From contig JAFEMH010001489.1 in NCBI GenBank assembly GCA_022495995.1, positions 1-64,000 on the forward strand: a stretch of 64,000 nt of DNA. The letters are read 5' to 3'. Source of the DNA: Adenophora triphylla var. japonica (Eukaryota; Streptophyta; Magnoliopsida; Asterales; Campanulaceae). The position numbers and the translations under genes were made by a program. This document shows positions 1 to 11,850 of the stretch, piece by piece. Numbering within the stretch: the stretch's first letter is position 1; the number at the start of each line of letters is the position of its first letter. The notes under the pieces were generated by a model that was given only the letters and a program-made list of their open reading frames with translations, was not told the origin of the DNA and did not search any database.

Positions 1-1229
1 TCTAAAACAATAAAAGGGAAGGGGTGAGAATAAATCTCAATAAGCTATTATGAATGCAGCAAGATGCCAGACAAGATGCAACACATAGCATGGTTACACA
101 AAACACATTATGAAAGCGGTAAACACCTTACGTTACCTCATTTACCTTTCCCGTCTCGAACAATATGTCGTACAACGTGGGAGTAAAACTCCGCTCTTTG
201 GTGAATTGCCTCCATGCACATTCACCGCTTATAGGACTCATACCCCAGGATATCCATATAAGAAAATCGGATACTTATATGACCCTTTAATCGAGTACCA
301 TATAATATCGCCGATATACGTAAGGCTTTTGGCTTAATACGAAGCATTCCACCTAATCACCAAAATTGCAGCTGCGGGTGTAGGATTTTGGCTCAATACA
401 GTTTGCTAGCACACCCACTCTGTGGCAGAGGGCGAGCCAACCAGTATGATGAACCTTCAATCACTTATAGAACAAATCCATAATTGATTGAATTCCATTA
501 TACCCCTGAATCACATATAATATAACACGTTCAAGCACATAATAGATACTTGAAATAAAATCCACCAAAGGGATAATAATATAACAACATGGTAAAATAT
601 ACTCATGTTAAATCAATACCATAGTGCAACATTCATTTAATACACTATGCATAATACCATCAATGAATATGAATTCAAGTAAGGTAACAATATAACCAGA
701 TAATCCACACTTGGGATACAATATATTCAACATGCCAGATAATCCACAATTGGGATACAATATAACAATATGCCAAACAATCCACACTTGGGATACAATA
801 GGACAACATACCAAATAATCCACACTTGGGATAACAATGTCACAATGTAATACATATACATTCCTTACTAACGCAATAGTGTAGCTTATAACCTCTACAC
901 TATTCAAACTAATCACCAAATGTATGGGAGAAAATAAGGCCACCCTAAACCATAAACCATTTCTACGAAGTCATTACTCAACCTTGAATAATCTTAATAA
1001 AAGTTCAAGATCTACTTCCCAAGTTTGAACCACTGTGGTGAAGTTACCAATCAAGCTTATCCACCATTTTCTGAACAATATTTAACTACTCCCACAATTC
1101 CATTTTGACCAAATAAGGCATCATGGCCTAGCCAAGGCATTCTACTTTAACCTAGGTTAAAAAGGATTTATTTGTATCCGGGGTAGATTAGTTTCCACTA
1201 CTTTGTGTAAGGCGTAATATGTAAGGCGT
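1..1229. other. Unclassified repeat-like DNA left of TE1
   Basis: No coding frame here resembles a known protein. The stretch is AT-rich and includes a small tandem repeat at 692-850. Its style recalls noncoding LTR DNA of plant gypsy elements read in reverse, but no LTR end, primer site or polypurine tract can be fixed. The right edge is set by the abrupt start of gag-like coding sequence at about 1230. No TE1 5' LTR is recognisable here, so TE1 is 5'-truncated or rearranged. Confidence 0.35.
692..850. repeat. Tandem repeat, about 38 bp x 4
   Basis: Four imperfect copies share the core AATCCACACTTGGGATACAA, with one copy reading ACAATTGGG. Spacing is close to 38 bp. Nothing suggests it is translated. 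Confidence 0.8.
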
Positions 1230-2110
1230 TCGCAAGCACTCTTGCAGATCATGCCCTAGAGTGGTTTTTGGCCCAGCCAGCAGAATCTGTTCTTGGCTAT
1301 CAGGATCTTAAGACTAAGTTCTTGGCGAGATTCAGTGGATCAGGAACACAACCCGTACAAAAGGCCGAGTTGTTTGGTTTCAGGCAGTGGGAAGGAGAAG
1401 AGATATCTACTTATACTGACAGGTTTATGGATGTCGCAAATCGTATTGCCGATGTTACCCAGGGCGAGATCATCATGTTGTTTAACGCGAGTTTGGTGCA
1501 CAGGCATTTTAAGCGAGTGAATTCTCAGTATGAGGTTGCCAAAGACAACAAGCGAGTTATACGAGAGGGTAAGAGCATATTGTAGTGGCGGAAAAAATAA
1601 TGGCCGAAGTCGCCCCAGAGCAGCTGCCAGGAAGAAGAGGGTCAAGGAGAGAATTGATGTGGTGAAAGATGAAAATAAGGGAGGACAAGGAAGCCGTGGC
1701 AGGAATAAAGCTGGGGGCAATGCATCCAATCGCAGTGGTGGTCAGAATCAGAGAAGAGTTTTCAAGTATGACAGGTTGAATACCACAATAACAGAGATTT
1801 TGAGGAAGGAGGATTTGCCCACACCCTATCCCATTGAAGAAGGAACTTATATGGCCAGAGATCAAAGCAGTTACTGTGAGTATCACAAGGACAAGGGTCA
1901 TGTGACGGAGGATTGTTACAATTTGAGAAGGGTAATTCAGGGCGAGATTAATAAGGGCAAGTTCAAGCAGTATTTAGAGCGAGATGTTCGGCGAGGTGAA
2001 GGGGACAGGCAGGAGAGAAATCGGGAGCGGAATGTTGTTGATGTTATTCAAGACCCATTACCCAGTGTGGCCCAGCTGGATAACCAAATTATGATGTTGT
2101 CGCACGCTTT
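1230..2110 (+). pseudogene. gag: TE1 gag (truncated, frameshifted)
   Basis: Gag forms the retroelement particle and binds its RNA. The visible part starts in mid-domain; the core pattern ADHALEWF...KTKFLARFSG continues to about 1585. The frame then shifts near 1530 into one that runs to 2411. That second frame has a basic stretch rich in Arg, Lys and Gly and a zinc-knuckle-like pattern CEYHKDKGHVTEDC near 1880-1920, typical of plant Tat gag. The first in-frame codon listed at 1268 is TTG, not ATG, consistent with a lost N-terminus. Broken and not functional. Confidence 0.8.
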
Positions 2111-3209
2111 GATATCCCTAAGTTTGTCGCCCGGCGAGGATAGGGTGATCAGTTTTTTTAGGAGCGAGTTGGCTGCGACAAAGAATCATGGGAGCCAGCC
2201 AATAATTATAACTATCTGTCCAGGAAATAACGTGGTTCAAAGGGTAATGGTGGATTCGGGAGCCAGTAGAAATGTTTTGTATTATGATGCCTTTAAAAGG
2301 ATGAATTACACTGATGCCAACTTGGTGCCTTATAAGGGATTTTTAGAGGGATTTACGAATCATTCAGTGAAAGTAAAGGGGACAATTATGTTGGAGGTAG
2401 AGATTGGCTAGGGTGAAATGGCGAGAAGCGAGAATGTTGAATTCATGGTGATCGACTTGGTTTCCCCTTATAATGCAATTGTCGAAATCCCTTTCATGTT
2501 AAGCTTTGAAATGGTGCTATCCATCCCCCATCAAAGAGTGAAGTATCCGATTTCCAGGGGTGTGGGCTGCTTAAAAAGTGAAGCTATTATGGTGGCGAGA
2601 AAGATGAAGGAAATGATGAAGGCCAAGGGGGCATCTACCAGTTATCTGACGACAAAGTCTGATTCTCGCCAATTAAGGATTAATGTGGTTGAGGTTGTGG
2701 ATGAGGATGAGGATGTTAAATGGGAGGAGACTGAAAGTATGAAGAATGGCACGGCATTGATTGTCGCAGGGGCAAGCCAAGTCCCCAGTAGCGAGAAGAT
2801 CACTATTGAGGAGGCAAAAAGAGGTTTATGAGGTGATGCAGGCGAGTCAGGGAAAGTGCGAGAAAGAAAAGCGCCCAACTTGCGAGAAGCTAAACGGTCG
2901 AGTTCCGAGGGTGAGGCCGGAGGCAGGATTAATTTGGGGGCAGAGATTTTGAACGCGACTTCGAGTTGGAGTTATGCAAGAGTTGTTCAGCTTGTCCAGA
3001 TGGGTGAGCCAAGAATAGAGGAGATTGTGTTTGAAGAAATTGTTGATAATGAATCTGAGGAGGATTGTGAAATGATTGAGGTAGAGTATCCCGATGGGAG
3101 TCCTACGGGGAGCGAGTTTGTTGATCCTCGAAAGCAGGTTCCCGCCAGGGATCATGTTAGTAAGAAGCGGAAAAAGGATAGAAGTCGAAACTCTGAGTAC
3201 GCGGGATGA
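2111..3209 (+). pseudogene. TE1 aspartic protease and linker to RT
   Basis: The retropepsin active-site motif D-S-G-A lies at 2253-2264, preceded by hydrophobic strand-like residues and followed by the usual beta-rich region. This protease would cleave the Gag-Pol polyprotein. The frame is interrupted by an in-frame TAG at 2409-2411 and an in-frame TGA at 2829-2831, after which the same frame reads on to 3209 through an acidic linker. From 3210 to about 3400 the frame is shifted at several places. It is continuous with gag upstream and RT downstream, as expected of one polyprotein. Confidence 0.78.
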
Positions 3210-3299
3210 GCCCGACATCCAAGCGAGATGAAGAATTAGAAGAGGTAGAAATCAACTATTACTTCCCGGAACAAAAGTAAAGATTGGAAACGGTTATTC

Positions 3300-4438
3300 C
3301 GAGATGGCGGGAACGTTTGGTTGAATTTTGAAGGAGAACTTGGATGTGTTCGCGTGGCGACGGAAGATATGAGGGCATTGGCGAGAATGTCGCCATGCAT
3401 TGCTGAATGCCGACCCGAACATTGAGCCTTTCAAACGAGAAGGTCATACACTTGTCGCCGAAAAAGAAAAGGCAAGTGTTGGAGGAAGTTGATAAGCTCT
3501 TGAAGGCGGGAATCATAGAGAAAATTCGGTATCCCGTGTGGTTAGCGTGTCCGATTATGGTTTTGAAGTCAAATAAGAAATGGAGGATGTGTATCGACTT
3601 CACAAACCTGAATACCGCCTGCCCTAAGGATTGCTATCCGCTCCCCAAGATTGATAAATTGGTTGATTCGATTTCCGGCCACCGAGTTTTCAGTTTCATT
3701 GATACGTATTCTGGCTACCATCAAATCAAAATGGCCGAGGAGGACAAGCCGAAACAAACTTTCCTGACGCCGAAGGAAATTTTTGTTATAAGATGATGCC
3801 GTTTGGGTTAAAGAATCTTTGGGGCGACATATCGTAGAATGGTGAATGAAGTTTTTAAGTCACAGATTGGGCGGAATTTGGAGGCATATATTGATGATAT
3901 GGTGATAAAGACCAGAGAGAATGACCATGTCTTGGATCTCGCAGAAACATTCGAAAACTTGAGAAGGAATTCGATGAAGTTGAACCCCAGTAAGTGCACG
4001 TTTGGTGTAACGGCGGGAAAGTTTTTGGGTTTCTTGGTAAATAGGCGCGGGATTGAGGCCAACCCGGAGAAAATCCAGGCATTGTTAGAAATGTCGCCTC
4101 CCAAGACAATTCGTGAGATTCAGAGATTGAATGGGAGGGTCATTGCTTTGGGAAGATTCATTTCAAGACTGGCGGAAAAGTGTTTACCGTTTTACAAAGT
4201 TTTAAAAGGAGTGAAGACTTTTATTTGGGATGATGAATGTGATGGCGCCTTCGAGCAAATGAAAGCTTATTTGGGAAAGCCGCCACTGTTGTGCAGTCCT
4301 GTTGATGAGGAAGAGCTGTTTAGCTATTTGGCGGCATCAGACTATGCTGTGGCCGCTGTATTGGTAAGAGAGGAAGGGGGAACTCAGAGGCCGATATATT
4401 ATGTATCGAAGGCATTGAGCGAGATTGAAACCAGGTAA
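3300..4438 (+). pseudogene. pol: TE1 reverse transcriptase and start of Ty3 RNase H
   Basis: Typical Ty3 RT blocks are visible: WRMCIDFTNLNTACPKD near 3580-3630, FSFIDTYSGYHQIKM near 3690-3730 and the catalytic Y-I-D-D at 3887-3898. Thumb and connection motifs follow, such as LNPSKCTFGV. RNase H begins near 4300 with a PIYYVSKAL motif. Frameshifts near 3370-3407, 3785 and 3825 break the fold, and an in-frame TAA at 4436-4438 ends this stretch; the same frame resumes at once downstream. The catalytic YIDD is kept but the protein cannot be made whole. Confidence 0.85.
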
Positions 4439-6496
4439 TTTAATGCCGAGAAGCTGGCATATGCTCTGGTGGTTGCCGCGCGAAAGTTGAGAGCTTACTT
4501 TGTCGCGCACACCTTTGTGGTATTGAGTGATGCGCCATTGAGAAAAATTTTGCAACAGCCAGATGCTGCGGGAAGGTTGCTGAAATGGTCAATTGAGCTA
4601 ACTGAGTTTGATTTGAGATATGAGTCCCGCCGGGCTATCAAGGCGCAGGCATTGGCCGATTTTATTGTGGAAACATCCTTTACGAGATCTCAGGCCGAGC
4701 TGATGGAAAATGCAATTGCGAAGCGAGTAGCAAAGAAAGTCGCACCCGGCGTTATTGAGAAGAGAGAAAGGCCCAATGATTGTTGGATCTTGCATGTTGA
4801 CGGTTCTTCGTCCAAAGATAAAGGTGGGGCGGGAATTACTGTTGTCTCGCCAGATGGGGAGGTTAAGCATGAGAAGGCGCTGCGGTTTAAGTTTAATGTT
4901 TCCAACAATCAGGCTGAATATGAAGCACTCATTACTGGAATCGATTTAGCAAGAGACATTGGGCTAACTAAGGTCGTGATCCATTCTGACTCCCAGCTGA
5001 TTGTTAACCAAGTAAAGGGCGAGTATGGAATTATGAACTCTGTTTTGATGAGGTATTGTAATTTGGCGAGAAATGTGTTGAAGGGGTTCGAATTTTGGGA
5101 ATTGGTACAGATTGACCGAACTGAAAATTCGCGGGCTGATGAGTTGAGCAGATCGGCGGGATCCGAGGAGCGAAGCTCGGTTAGTGGGCCTTTGATAGAA
5201 TTTACGGAGATGCCGACAATTGACAGGCCGCTGATTTTAGAAATTGTCGAGATAAAGAAGGATTGGGTGGGCGAGATGAAAGATTTTTTAGAAAAAGAAG
5301 AGCTGCCGCAGGACGAAGAGAGAGCGAGATTGGTAAAAGTGACATCCCCGCGGCTTACAGTGCAAGATGGCGTGCTTTACCGAAAATCCTTCTCGAAACC
5401 TTTATTGAGATGTGTTGAGCCGAGTTTGGTGCAGAAGGTACTGTTCGAAATTCACGAGGGTGTGTGTGGCGGCCATCCCGGAGCGAGAACTCTTGCAGAT
5501 AAAGTTTTGTTTCATGGATATTATTGGCCGAGCTTGAGAAAGGATGCTGAGATATACATGAAGAGATGCGAGAAATGCCAGAGATTTGGCAACATTCCCC
5601 GCCAGCCCGCAACTGAGCAAACTCCCATCGTGTCGACTTGGCCTTTCGACATGTGGGGGATTGATTTGATAGGTCCTTTTCCGAAAGCTAGAGGTGGCTG
5701 TCAGCATGTGGTTGTCGCCGTTGATTACTTTACAAAATGGACTGAGGCAAAAGCTTTAGCGACAATCAGTGAAGACCAGGTGATCAAGTTCGTACAAGAG
5801 AATATTTGGTGCAGATACGGGGTTCCCAGAGCAATCATTTCGGATCATGGCACGCAATTTGGGAAGAAATTCTCTACTGAGTGTGAAAGGGTGAATGTGA
5901 AGCACTGGATGTCGGCAGTTTATAGGCCGCAGTGTAATGGGCAGGCCGAGGCGGCAAACAAGCAAATCCTTTCCGCCTTGCGCAAGAATCTGGAAGGAAG
6001 AGGTGGAGCTTGGTTGGATGAGTTACCAATAGCTTTGTGGTACGTGAGAACAACAATCAAGGGCTCAACTGGAGAAACCGCCTTTACCCTTACTTATGGG
6101 TCGGAGGCTATGGCACCTGCAGAGATGGCCTTGCCGAGTTACAGGGTGGCTAACTATGATGAGGTGAGAAATGGGCAAAGGCGATGTAATGATCTGGATT
6201 TGATTGATGAAAGAAGGATGTATGCGAGAATGAGGATAATCAACTACAAACAGAAGATGAAAGCCCAGCACGATAGGAGAGTTAATAAGAGGTCTTTCAA
6301 TGTTGGGGATTGGGTTTTGAGGAGTATTGAGGAAGTAGGAGCCAAGCCGGGATATACTAAGCTAAATGAGAAATGGGAGGGACATTTCCAGATCTCGAAC
6401 GTCGTGCGAGAAGGGACATATTGCCTGAGAAAGCAAGATGGGGAAGAATTGAAAAATGCATGGAGCGTGGACCACCTCAAGCAGTTCTATCGATGA
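4439..6496 (+). CDS. pol: TE1 RNase H C-terminus, second (plant-type) RNase H and integrase
   Basis: This frame is open for 675 residues from 4469 and continues in frame with the RT/RNase H before the TAA at 4436. Residues 1-70 finish the Ty3 RNase H. Residues about 105-230 are a second RNase H, starting HVDGSS with Asp 111, with NNQAEYEA and SDSQLIVNQ motifs; this extra domain marks the Tat/Ogre lineage. Integrase follows: an HHCC zinc region (H, H, CEKC) at about 330-375, then catalytic acids at about Asp 399, Asp 459 and Glu 494, and a C-terminal domain. The second acidic motif reads SDHG rather than the usual SDNG. It lacks its own initiation context and would be made only as part of a polyprotein. 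Confidence 0.88.
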   Translation, partial: FNAEKLAYALVVAARKLRAYFVAHTFVVLSDAPLRKILQQPDAAGRLLKWSIELTEFDLRYESRRAIKAQALADFIVETSFTRSQAELMENAIAKRVAKKVAPGVIEKRERPNDCWILHVDGSSSKDKGGAGITVVSPDGEVKHEKALRFKFNVSNNQAEYEALITGIDLARDIGLTKVVIHSDSQLIVNQVKGEYGIMNSVLMRYCNLARNVLKGFEFWELVQIDRTENSRADELSRSAGSEERSSVSGPLIEFTEMPTIDRPLILEIVEIKKDWVGEMKDFLEKEELPQDEERARLVKVTSPRLTVQDGVLYRKSFSKPLLRCVEPSLVQKVLFEIHEGVCGGHPGARTLADKVLFHGYYWPSLRKDAEIYMKRCEKCQRFGNIPRQPATEQTPIVSTWPFDMWGIDLIGPFPKARGGCQHVVVAVDYFTKWTEAKALATISEDQVIKFVQENIWCRYGVPRAIISDHGTQFGKKFSTECERVNVKHWMSAVYRPQCNGQAEAANKQILSALRKNLEGRGGAWLDELPIALWYVRTTIKGSTGETAFTLTYGSEAMAPAEMALPSYRVANYDEVRNGQRRCNDLDLIDERRMYARMRIINYKQKMKAQHDRRVNKRSFNVGDWVLRSIEEVGAKPGYTKLNEKWEGHFQISNVVREGTYCLRKQDGEELKNAWSVDHLKQFYR

Positions 6497-6749
6497 AGCC
6501 GCCAATTCTCCTGGTTCCATTACTTTTGTTTGTTTCCCTAGATAACAAAAGTTGCATAACTTTTTCTTGTATTATGTTCTATTTGGTTGTCGCATGGGGA
6601 GAAGAAGTTATGTAAAATTTGCTAATCTGGAGGCATGTAACTTGTATATATGATAGAAATGGTGGCAAGACTTTCTATCAAATTGTGTTGAAGCGTGATG
6701 ACATACTTGCTAAATTAAAAATTCTAACAAACATTACTTTCTATTTCAT

Positions 6750-7310
6750 GAAGGAGGTGACAATAAGTGTTGCCGCTAAAGCTTGAAGGAGGTGACAAGA
6801 AGTGTTGCCGCTAAAGCTGAAGAGGGCGAAGGATGCCGCTAAAGCTTGAGGGGGGCGACAAGAAGTGTTGCCGCTAAAGCTTGAAGAGGGCGAAGGATGC
6901 CGCTAAAGCTTGAAGGGGGCGACAAGAAGTGTTGCCGCTAAAGCTTGGAGGAGGTGACAAGAAGTGTTGCCGCTAAAGCTTGAAGAGGGTGAAGGATGCC
7001 GCTAAAGTTTGAAGGGGGCAACAAGAAGTGTTGCCGCTAAAGCTTAAAGAGGGCGAAGGATGCCGTTAAAGCTTGAAGGGGGCGACAAGAAGTGTTGCCG
7101 CAAAATCTTGGAGGAGGTGACAAGAAGTGTTACCGCTAAAGCTTGAAGGAGGTGACAAGAAGAGGTTGCCGCTAAAGCTTGAAGGAGGTGACAAGAAGTG
7201 TTGCCGCTAAAGCTTGAAGGGGGCAACAAGAAGTGTTGCCGCTAAAGAAGGGCTTACATCCCGAACTGTCCGAAGGGCTTACATCCCGAACTGTCCGAAG
7301 GGCTTACTGC
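6750..7310 (+). repeat. TE1 3' tandem-repeat array
   Basis: Units of about 34-35 bp and about 29 bp alternate, all ending in GCCGCTAAAGCTT, in roughly 14 copies. They are followed at about 7236-7310 by three copies of a 25-bp unit with GGGCTTACATCCCGAACTG. Tandem arrays between pol and the 3' LTR are characteristic of Tat/Retand elements. The short minus-strand frame across it is a by-product of the repeat. Confidence 0.9.
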
Positions 7311-8437
7311 TGATGCGACAAGGTAAATAAAACTCCAGCCCGAACAATTTCAAGCAAGAGCAAAGCTGTGCGAGGAAAGTCAGGGCAGTGGCCAGACATG
7401 ATAATTCCTGATTGTGATCAGGCGGAAAAAACCTGGATGGCGACACCTGGCGCGCAGGGCAAATAAGGCGGGTTTCCTTTTCTCATGAAACCTATCAAAA
7501 GTAATTGCCGCCACCTAGAGATGAATGTATCTTCGTTCAATCAAAGGAATATTTTCCGCCTTGAGAATAAGCATCTTAAGTATTGTCGCATACTACCCTA
7601 GCAATTGAGTAAGGCTGCCTAAAGACAAGCCTCACTCTCTTGAAGGGAGTAGTATGTATATAGGTAAGTTATGATAAAGAAATCTTCAATAACTATTGAA
7701 GCAAAATAACGGTGGCGACATTAAGAAGTTGAAACTTCGAAAGCCAAATTATGGCAAATGACGTGAATAGGTAAGCGAAAAAGTTAGAATATTAAACCAA
7801 AGTCGCTATATGTATAGCCTCATAAAGATAAACAATCGGCGGCAAACAGGGTCTCAAGGTCGCCTAAGGTTTCATGTACACGAATGATAATAAGCAATAT
7901 GATAAATCAGAGATCATAATAGAGTAAGGCTGCCTAAAGACAAGCCTCACTTTTTTGAAGGGAGTAGTAGGCATATAGATAAGCTAGGCAAAGTAAATCT
8001 TTGATGAACTATCAAAGCAAAAATAGCAAAATAGCGACAAAACAAGAATAAAGCATGAAGATAAAGTCGCAAACCGCGACATTAAAGACTTGAAGATTGT
8101 CAGGGCGAGCTTAGATGCCACATTCGGCGGCTTCCCAAAAAGTGAACAGTTAATGTTAAGTCGCAAACCGCGACATCCAAAGCAAAAGAAGTAAAGACTG
8201 AAAAGTAAATTGTTTAATACAGACCCAAATTCAGAATTCATTGTTCAAAAAAAAGCGAATTGATCAGGAAGCAGGACCGTCTTGGTTCTCATCGGAGATA
8301 GCTGGGGAAGTTGGTGCAGCTTGAGCATCTAACGCGGCTTGTGCGGCCTCCTAGGATTCCCTATGAGCTTGCGCCTTCTCGCTAATCAAATCAGTCCAGA
8401 GAGTTAAAACATCGGGATTGGCCAGAGCAGGGACTTT
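7311..8437. other. TE1 3' noncoding region with a duplicated module
   Basis: No protein is recognisable. A module of about 110 bp starting GAGTAAGGCTGCCTAAAGAC occurs at about 7610-7720 and again, imperfectly, at about 7921-8040. The short dyad GTCGCaaacCGCGAC occurs near 8066 and again near 8161. The region separates the + strand repeat array from the end of the antisense gene. Confidence 0.6.
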
Positions 8438-11188
8438 TCATACGGGTTTGCCAAGGAGCTGATCTTCTGCGGCTAGCTCTGCGAGCTCAGCACTATCATA
8501 TAGGACCAAGCTATGACCCAAGCGACTAAAATTACTATACATGGTTTCAGAGCCCCATTTAGCGATTAAGTCATGGGTCAAAGCTGGAATGTCGCTGGAG
8601 CTTGCCGCCGCGGCACTCATACATTGAATAAGAGCTTTGTCATATAGGTCCATGGCTTCCGCTTCCGCTTTGTTTTTGTTCTCGCTGATGGTAGATTGAA
8701 GTTGAGCAATCACAATTTTGTTGTGGAGATCATTCTTTACCGTTGCCGCCAAGTCCGCTGCCAAAAGCTTATGCTGCTCCTCGAATTTGAGCTTCTGCGC
8801 TTCCATCTCGCGGCGGAGATCTTTTTCAATTTGCTCAAGCTTGGCCTTGTCTTCCGGCAGAGCGACAATGTATTCTTCTCGATCCTGAAATTTCTTCTTT
8901 ATTTTCTCCCTCTCCGACCGAACCCGCTTAAGATCCTTCTCGCGGTTCTCCAAATCAATTGAGACTTTGCTACACCGATTCCGTAGGCCATAAAGAATGC
9001 TTGAAATCTGTGAAAATAAGAAAGGTAGTTAAAATAAAGAAAAATAAAGTGAAGACAAAGCAGCAAATTATCACTTACCCCCGCAAGATGAAAGCCCGCG
9101 TCATTGGCAGAATAATCCTCGTTAAGGTTTTCATACTCCCTAACACGCTGGGGCACACAGGAGCGTTGGATAATCCCGCCTCCGAGCATGTTATAATCTT
9201 GATTGGCGGAACGGAGATCCAGGTTAGGGAGATCGGGAACGTCACCAATTTCGCGACTCAACACTAAAAGGCTGTCATGATCAGTTGGCATTTTGAAGCC
9301 CGCTGTCAACCAATTAGCGATTTTGACCTCGGAGGGTTCAGCCTCAACAGAAAGGTGGCCAGTATGCTCGGAGGGATCATCATCGGTTGTGCGAGATCTC
9401 TTATGAGGGCGGGATGGAGGACTTTGCAAATCGGTAGTGGATTCAGTGGCCGCAGCAACATTGGTGGTGAAGGGCTCAGTCCCTGGAACATTTAGAATCT
9501 CAAGATCAACTTCTTCTTCGTCTTCCAAGTGGAGGTCGAATCCGCGAGATGGAGTCTTAGGCTTGGGTGGCTTTCGGGAACGTGTGGCAATAGCTTTCCC
9601 AGCCGCTTTCTCTGCGGCAGCTGCGACTCTCTCTTTAGCAATTGCGTCTGAATCGTCTCCATGGAGCAAGATCGGGATAGCCTTCTCGGTAGTCTGGTTA
9701 AGTGCTGTTTGGCGGGCATCGGCCAACCTTTTACGGCGTCCATCCAAGTTGGAAAGAGCGTCGCGGCGTTGGGCTAGCGACATGTTCCTGAATTCTGTGA
9801 AAAGAAAAAAGAAGTTATTTGAATAACAGTAAAATATGAGTTAAGTGCTGGGAATAAACAAAATAGAGTTGAAGGCGAGAATTCATACTGTATACTTCAT
9901 ACATGGCTTTGCAACAGTGATCTTCTCGCTGGCAAGGTTCACATTCCGAGCCAAAACAATCCTTAGAGTGGACATCCCAACAGGGACAAGGAATGTGAAC
10001 GATTGTTATACGGGACTCATCAATCAGGAAGGAAGAATCGGGAAGGCCAAATTCCCGCAGTAGGGCGGGGCTGGAGAGAATTTCCCGCCATGAAAATAGA
10101 GCAAGGCCAGTATCAGAAGCATCAGTAAGGACTTGAAGAATTCGCTCCTTGAGGCGAGTGTCCCCAGAGACCAAGGCTTTTTTGGTCTCAATCTTTGGAA
10201 CAATTTCTCGCAAGTCGCCACCTGAATGCGACCAACCAACGCGAGAAGTTATTAGCAGCGGCTTGGATTGCCAATTGTGTACCTTGCTAGGAAGGGGAGT
10301 AAGGATTTTGGGCTTTCCATACTTGATAGACAAACGCTTCTCAGTTGCACCTTCTCGCTGAGAGACGGAGGTATAGCCATCGAAAAAATGAACAAAAAGA
10401 GGGAGAGAAGGCTCGTGTTTCAGAGCCCTACATATGACGATATAACTGACCAAAACCCGGAAAACATTGGGATGAAGGTCTACAATGGCGGCTTGAGCTT
10501 TATGAAGGAAGGCGGAAATAAATGGGTCTAAGGGGAATCTAAGCCCGGCCTCCAATTGGGAGACGTATGCGACAACCCCATCTGTTCGTTGTCGCATAAC
10601 GGCAAGGGTTAGATCGTCATTGTAAGGCTCGATGCAATAAACGTTGTGATTAATGCCAAATTTTGCATGAAAAGGGGTTTGAAGGTTAGAAGAAGAAGTA
10701 CTAGTTGTCGCAATGGCGGTAACATGTGGTTGTTCAGAAGAAACCTGGGCTTGGGATGATGCTTCCGCGGCAAGAGTGTCTGAAACATCATGGCTGGATG
10801 TGGAGTTAGTAGAAGACATCTCGCCCCGGTCGCTGGAGCTGGAAAGAACCTGTTTATAAAAGCGACGACTACGTAAATTGGGGGCTGCGGGATAGTCGGT
10901 GTCAGAAAAATTAGAGTCAAAGCGAGAATGATAAAAACTGCAAATATGCGAGCACAGCTCGTGCGAGTTATGGAATGATAGCATAGGAGTGGACTTATGC
11001 AAAAAGGGGGGACCCCTAATCTCTAAGGCATCAAGAATGGCGGTATCTGCGTCATGTCGCATAAGCATAAAATTAAGATCCTCGCGCGGGATCCTAGCCC
11101 ATACCCCCATTTCAACCCTATAGTATCCCCCCGTGTTCAGACTTTGGCCAAATCGGATGGCCCTAGCACAACACTTGGTTCTCGCCAT
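8438..11188 (-). CDS. TE1 antisense gene, three exons, 861 residues; gypsy-type transposon-associated domain
   Basis: I infer exons 11188-9889, 9794-9079 and 9007-8438. Both introns start GT and end AG (9888-9795 and 9078-9008) and joining keeps one frame from ATG 11188 to TGA 8440-8438. Near residues 185-280 is a segment with GLRFPLDPF and DLHPNVFRVLVSYIVIC, which resembles the 'putative gypsy type transposon' domain (Transposase_28 family as I remember it). A Ser-rich linker precedes it, a Cys-rich patch follows near 410-430, an Arg/Lys-rich acidic region lies in exon 2, and exon 3 is a long charged coiled coil. The role is unknown. It lies antisense between pol and the 3' LTR, as in Retand-like elements. 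It is uninterrupted although the sense genes are broken. The ATG at 11203 is also possible; I chose 11188 as the likelier start. Confidence 0.72.
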
Positions 11189-11629
11189 GGTGCGAGATAG
11201 CAAAAATAGAAATAAAAAAGCGGGAAATAAAGAAAATGCGAGTAATCAAGTAGGTACCTGGGAAAGTTTGAAGGAACAAACGGAAATGATGAACTTGGCC
11301 GGAAACTTCAAAGAAAGCAAAGAAACTTGCCAGGAACGCACCTGAGGACTCCGAAACGAAGGATTACCACCATAAACGTGAGTAAATCAAGAAAATAGCA
11401 GAAACAAACGACAGAAATGGTTAAATAAGAAAGAAAAAGGGGGGTTTTTGTCAAGAAATGGCTCACCAGAAAAGCAGAGAAAATTCGAAGGCTGAGTAGA
11501 TGAAAAGTGAAAAATGAGGATCTTAGGACTGAACTTAGTGTAGTGGAGACGAAGAGGCGCTGTGGAGATGAAGGGGCGTTCGAATTTCCCTAGGAAATAA
11601 ATGATGGTTCGAATTTTGAAATTCCCCCC

Positions 11630-11790
11630 TTTTAATGTGGTTATTTAAGGAGGGGCCCGAAACTCGAGGCGTTGTACGGCCTTGACGGACCGCCATGAAC
11701 CATCAACCAGGGGTTGACACGTGTCATGTACGTGTCAGTAAACACCCAAATCTCGCTACCCGAGATGAAGTAGCGAGATAGGGATCGTGT
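11630..11790 (-). promoter_or_regulatory. Putative promoter region of the TE1 antisense gene
   Basis: On the minus strand, upstream of the ATG at 11188, there is a TATA-like TTAAATAA near 11640. Farther upstream is GACACGTGTC at 11716-11725, a perfect palindrome with a CACGTG G-box, and another ACGTG nearby. A perfect 10-bp dyad follows: ATCTCGCTAC at 11750-11759 and GTAGCGAGAT at 11770-11779. Promoter function is inferred. Confidence 0.45.
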
Positions 11791-11850
11791 GCGGCTTAGA
11801 CCCCGCGCGACTTAGCAAATTTCTCTCCTGGATCATGAATAATCCAGGTC

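Noticed and set aside
1..1229. TE1 5' LTR in the left part of the window
   Set aside because: No match to the 3' LTR at 11868-12570 and no primer site before gag.
1340..1901. Minus-strand frames opposite TE1 gag
   Set aside because: Shadows of gag coding sequence without motifs.
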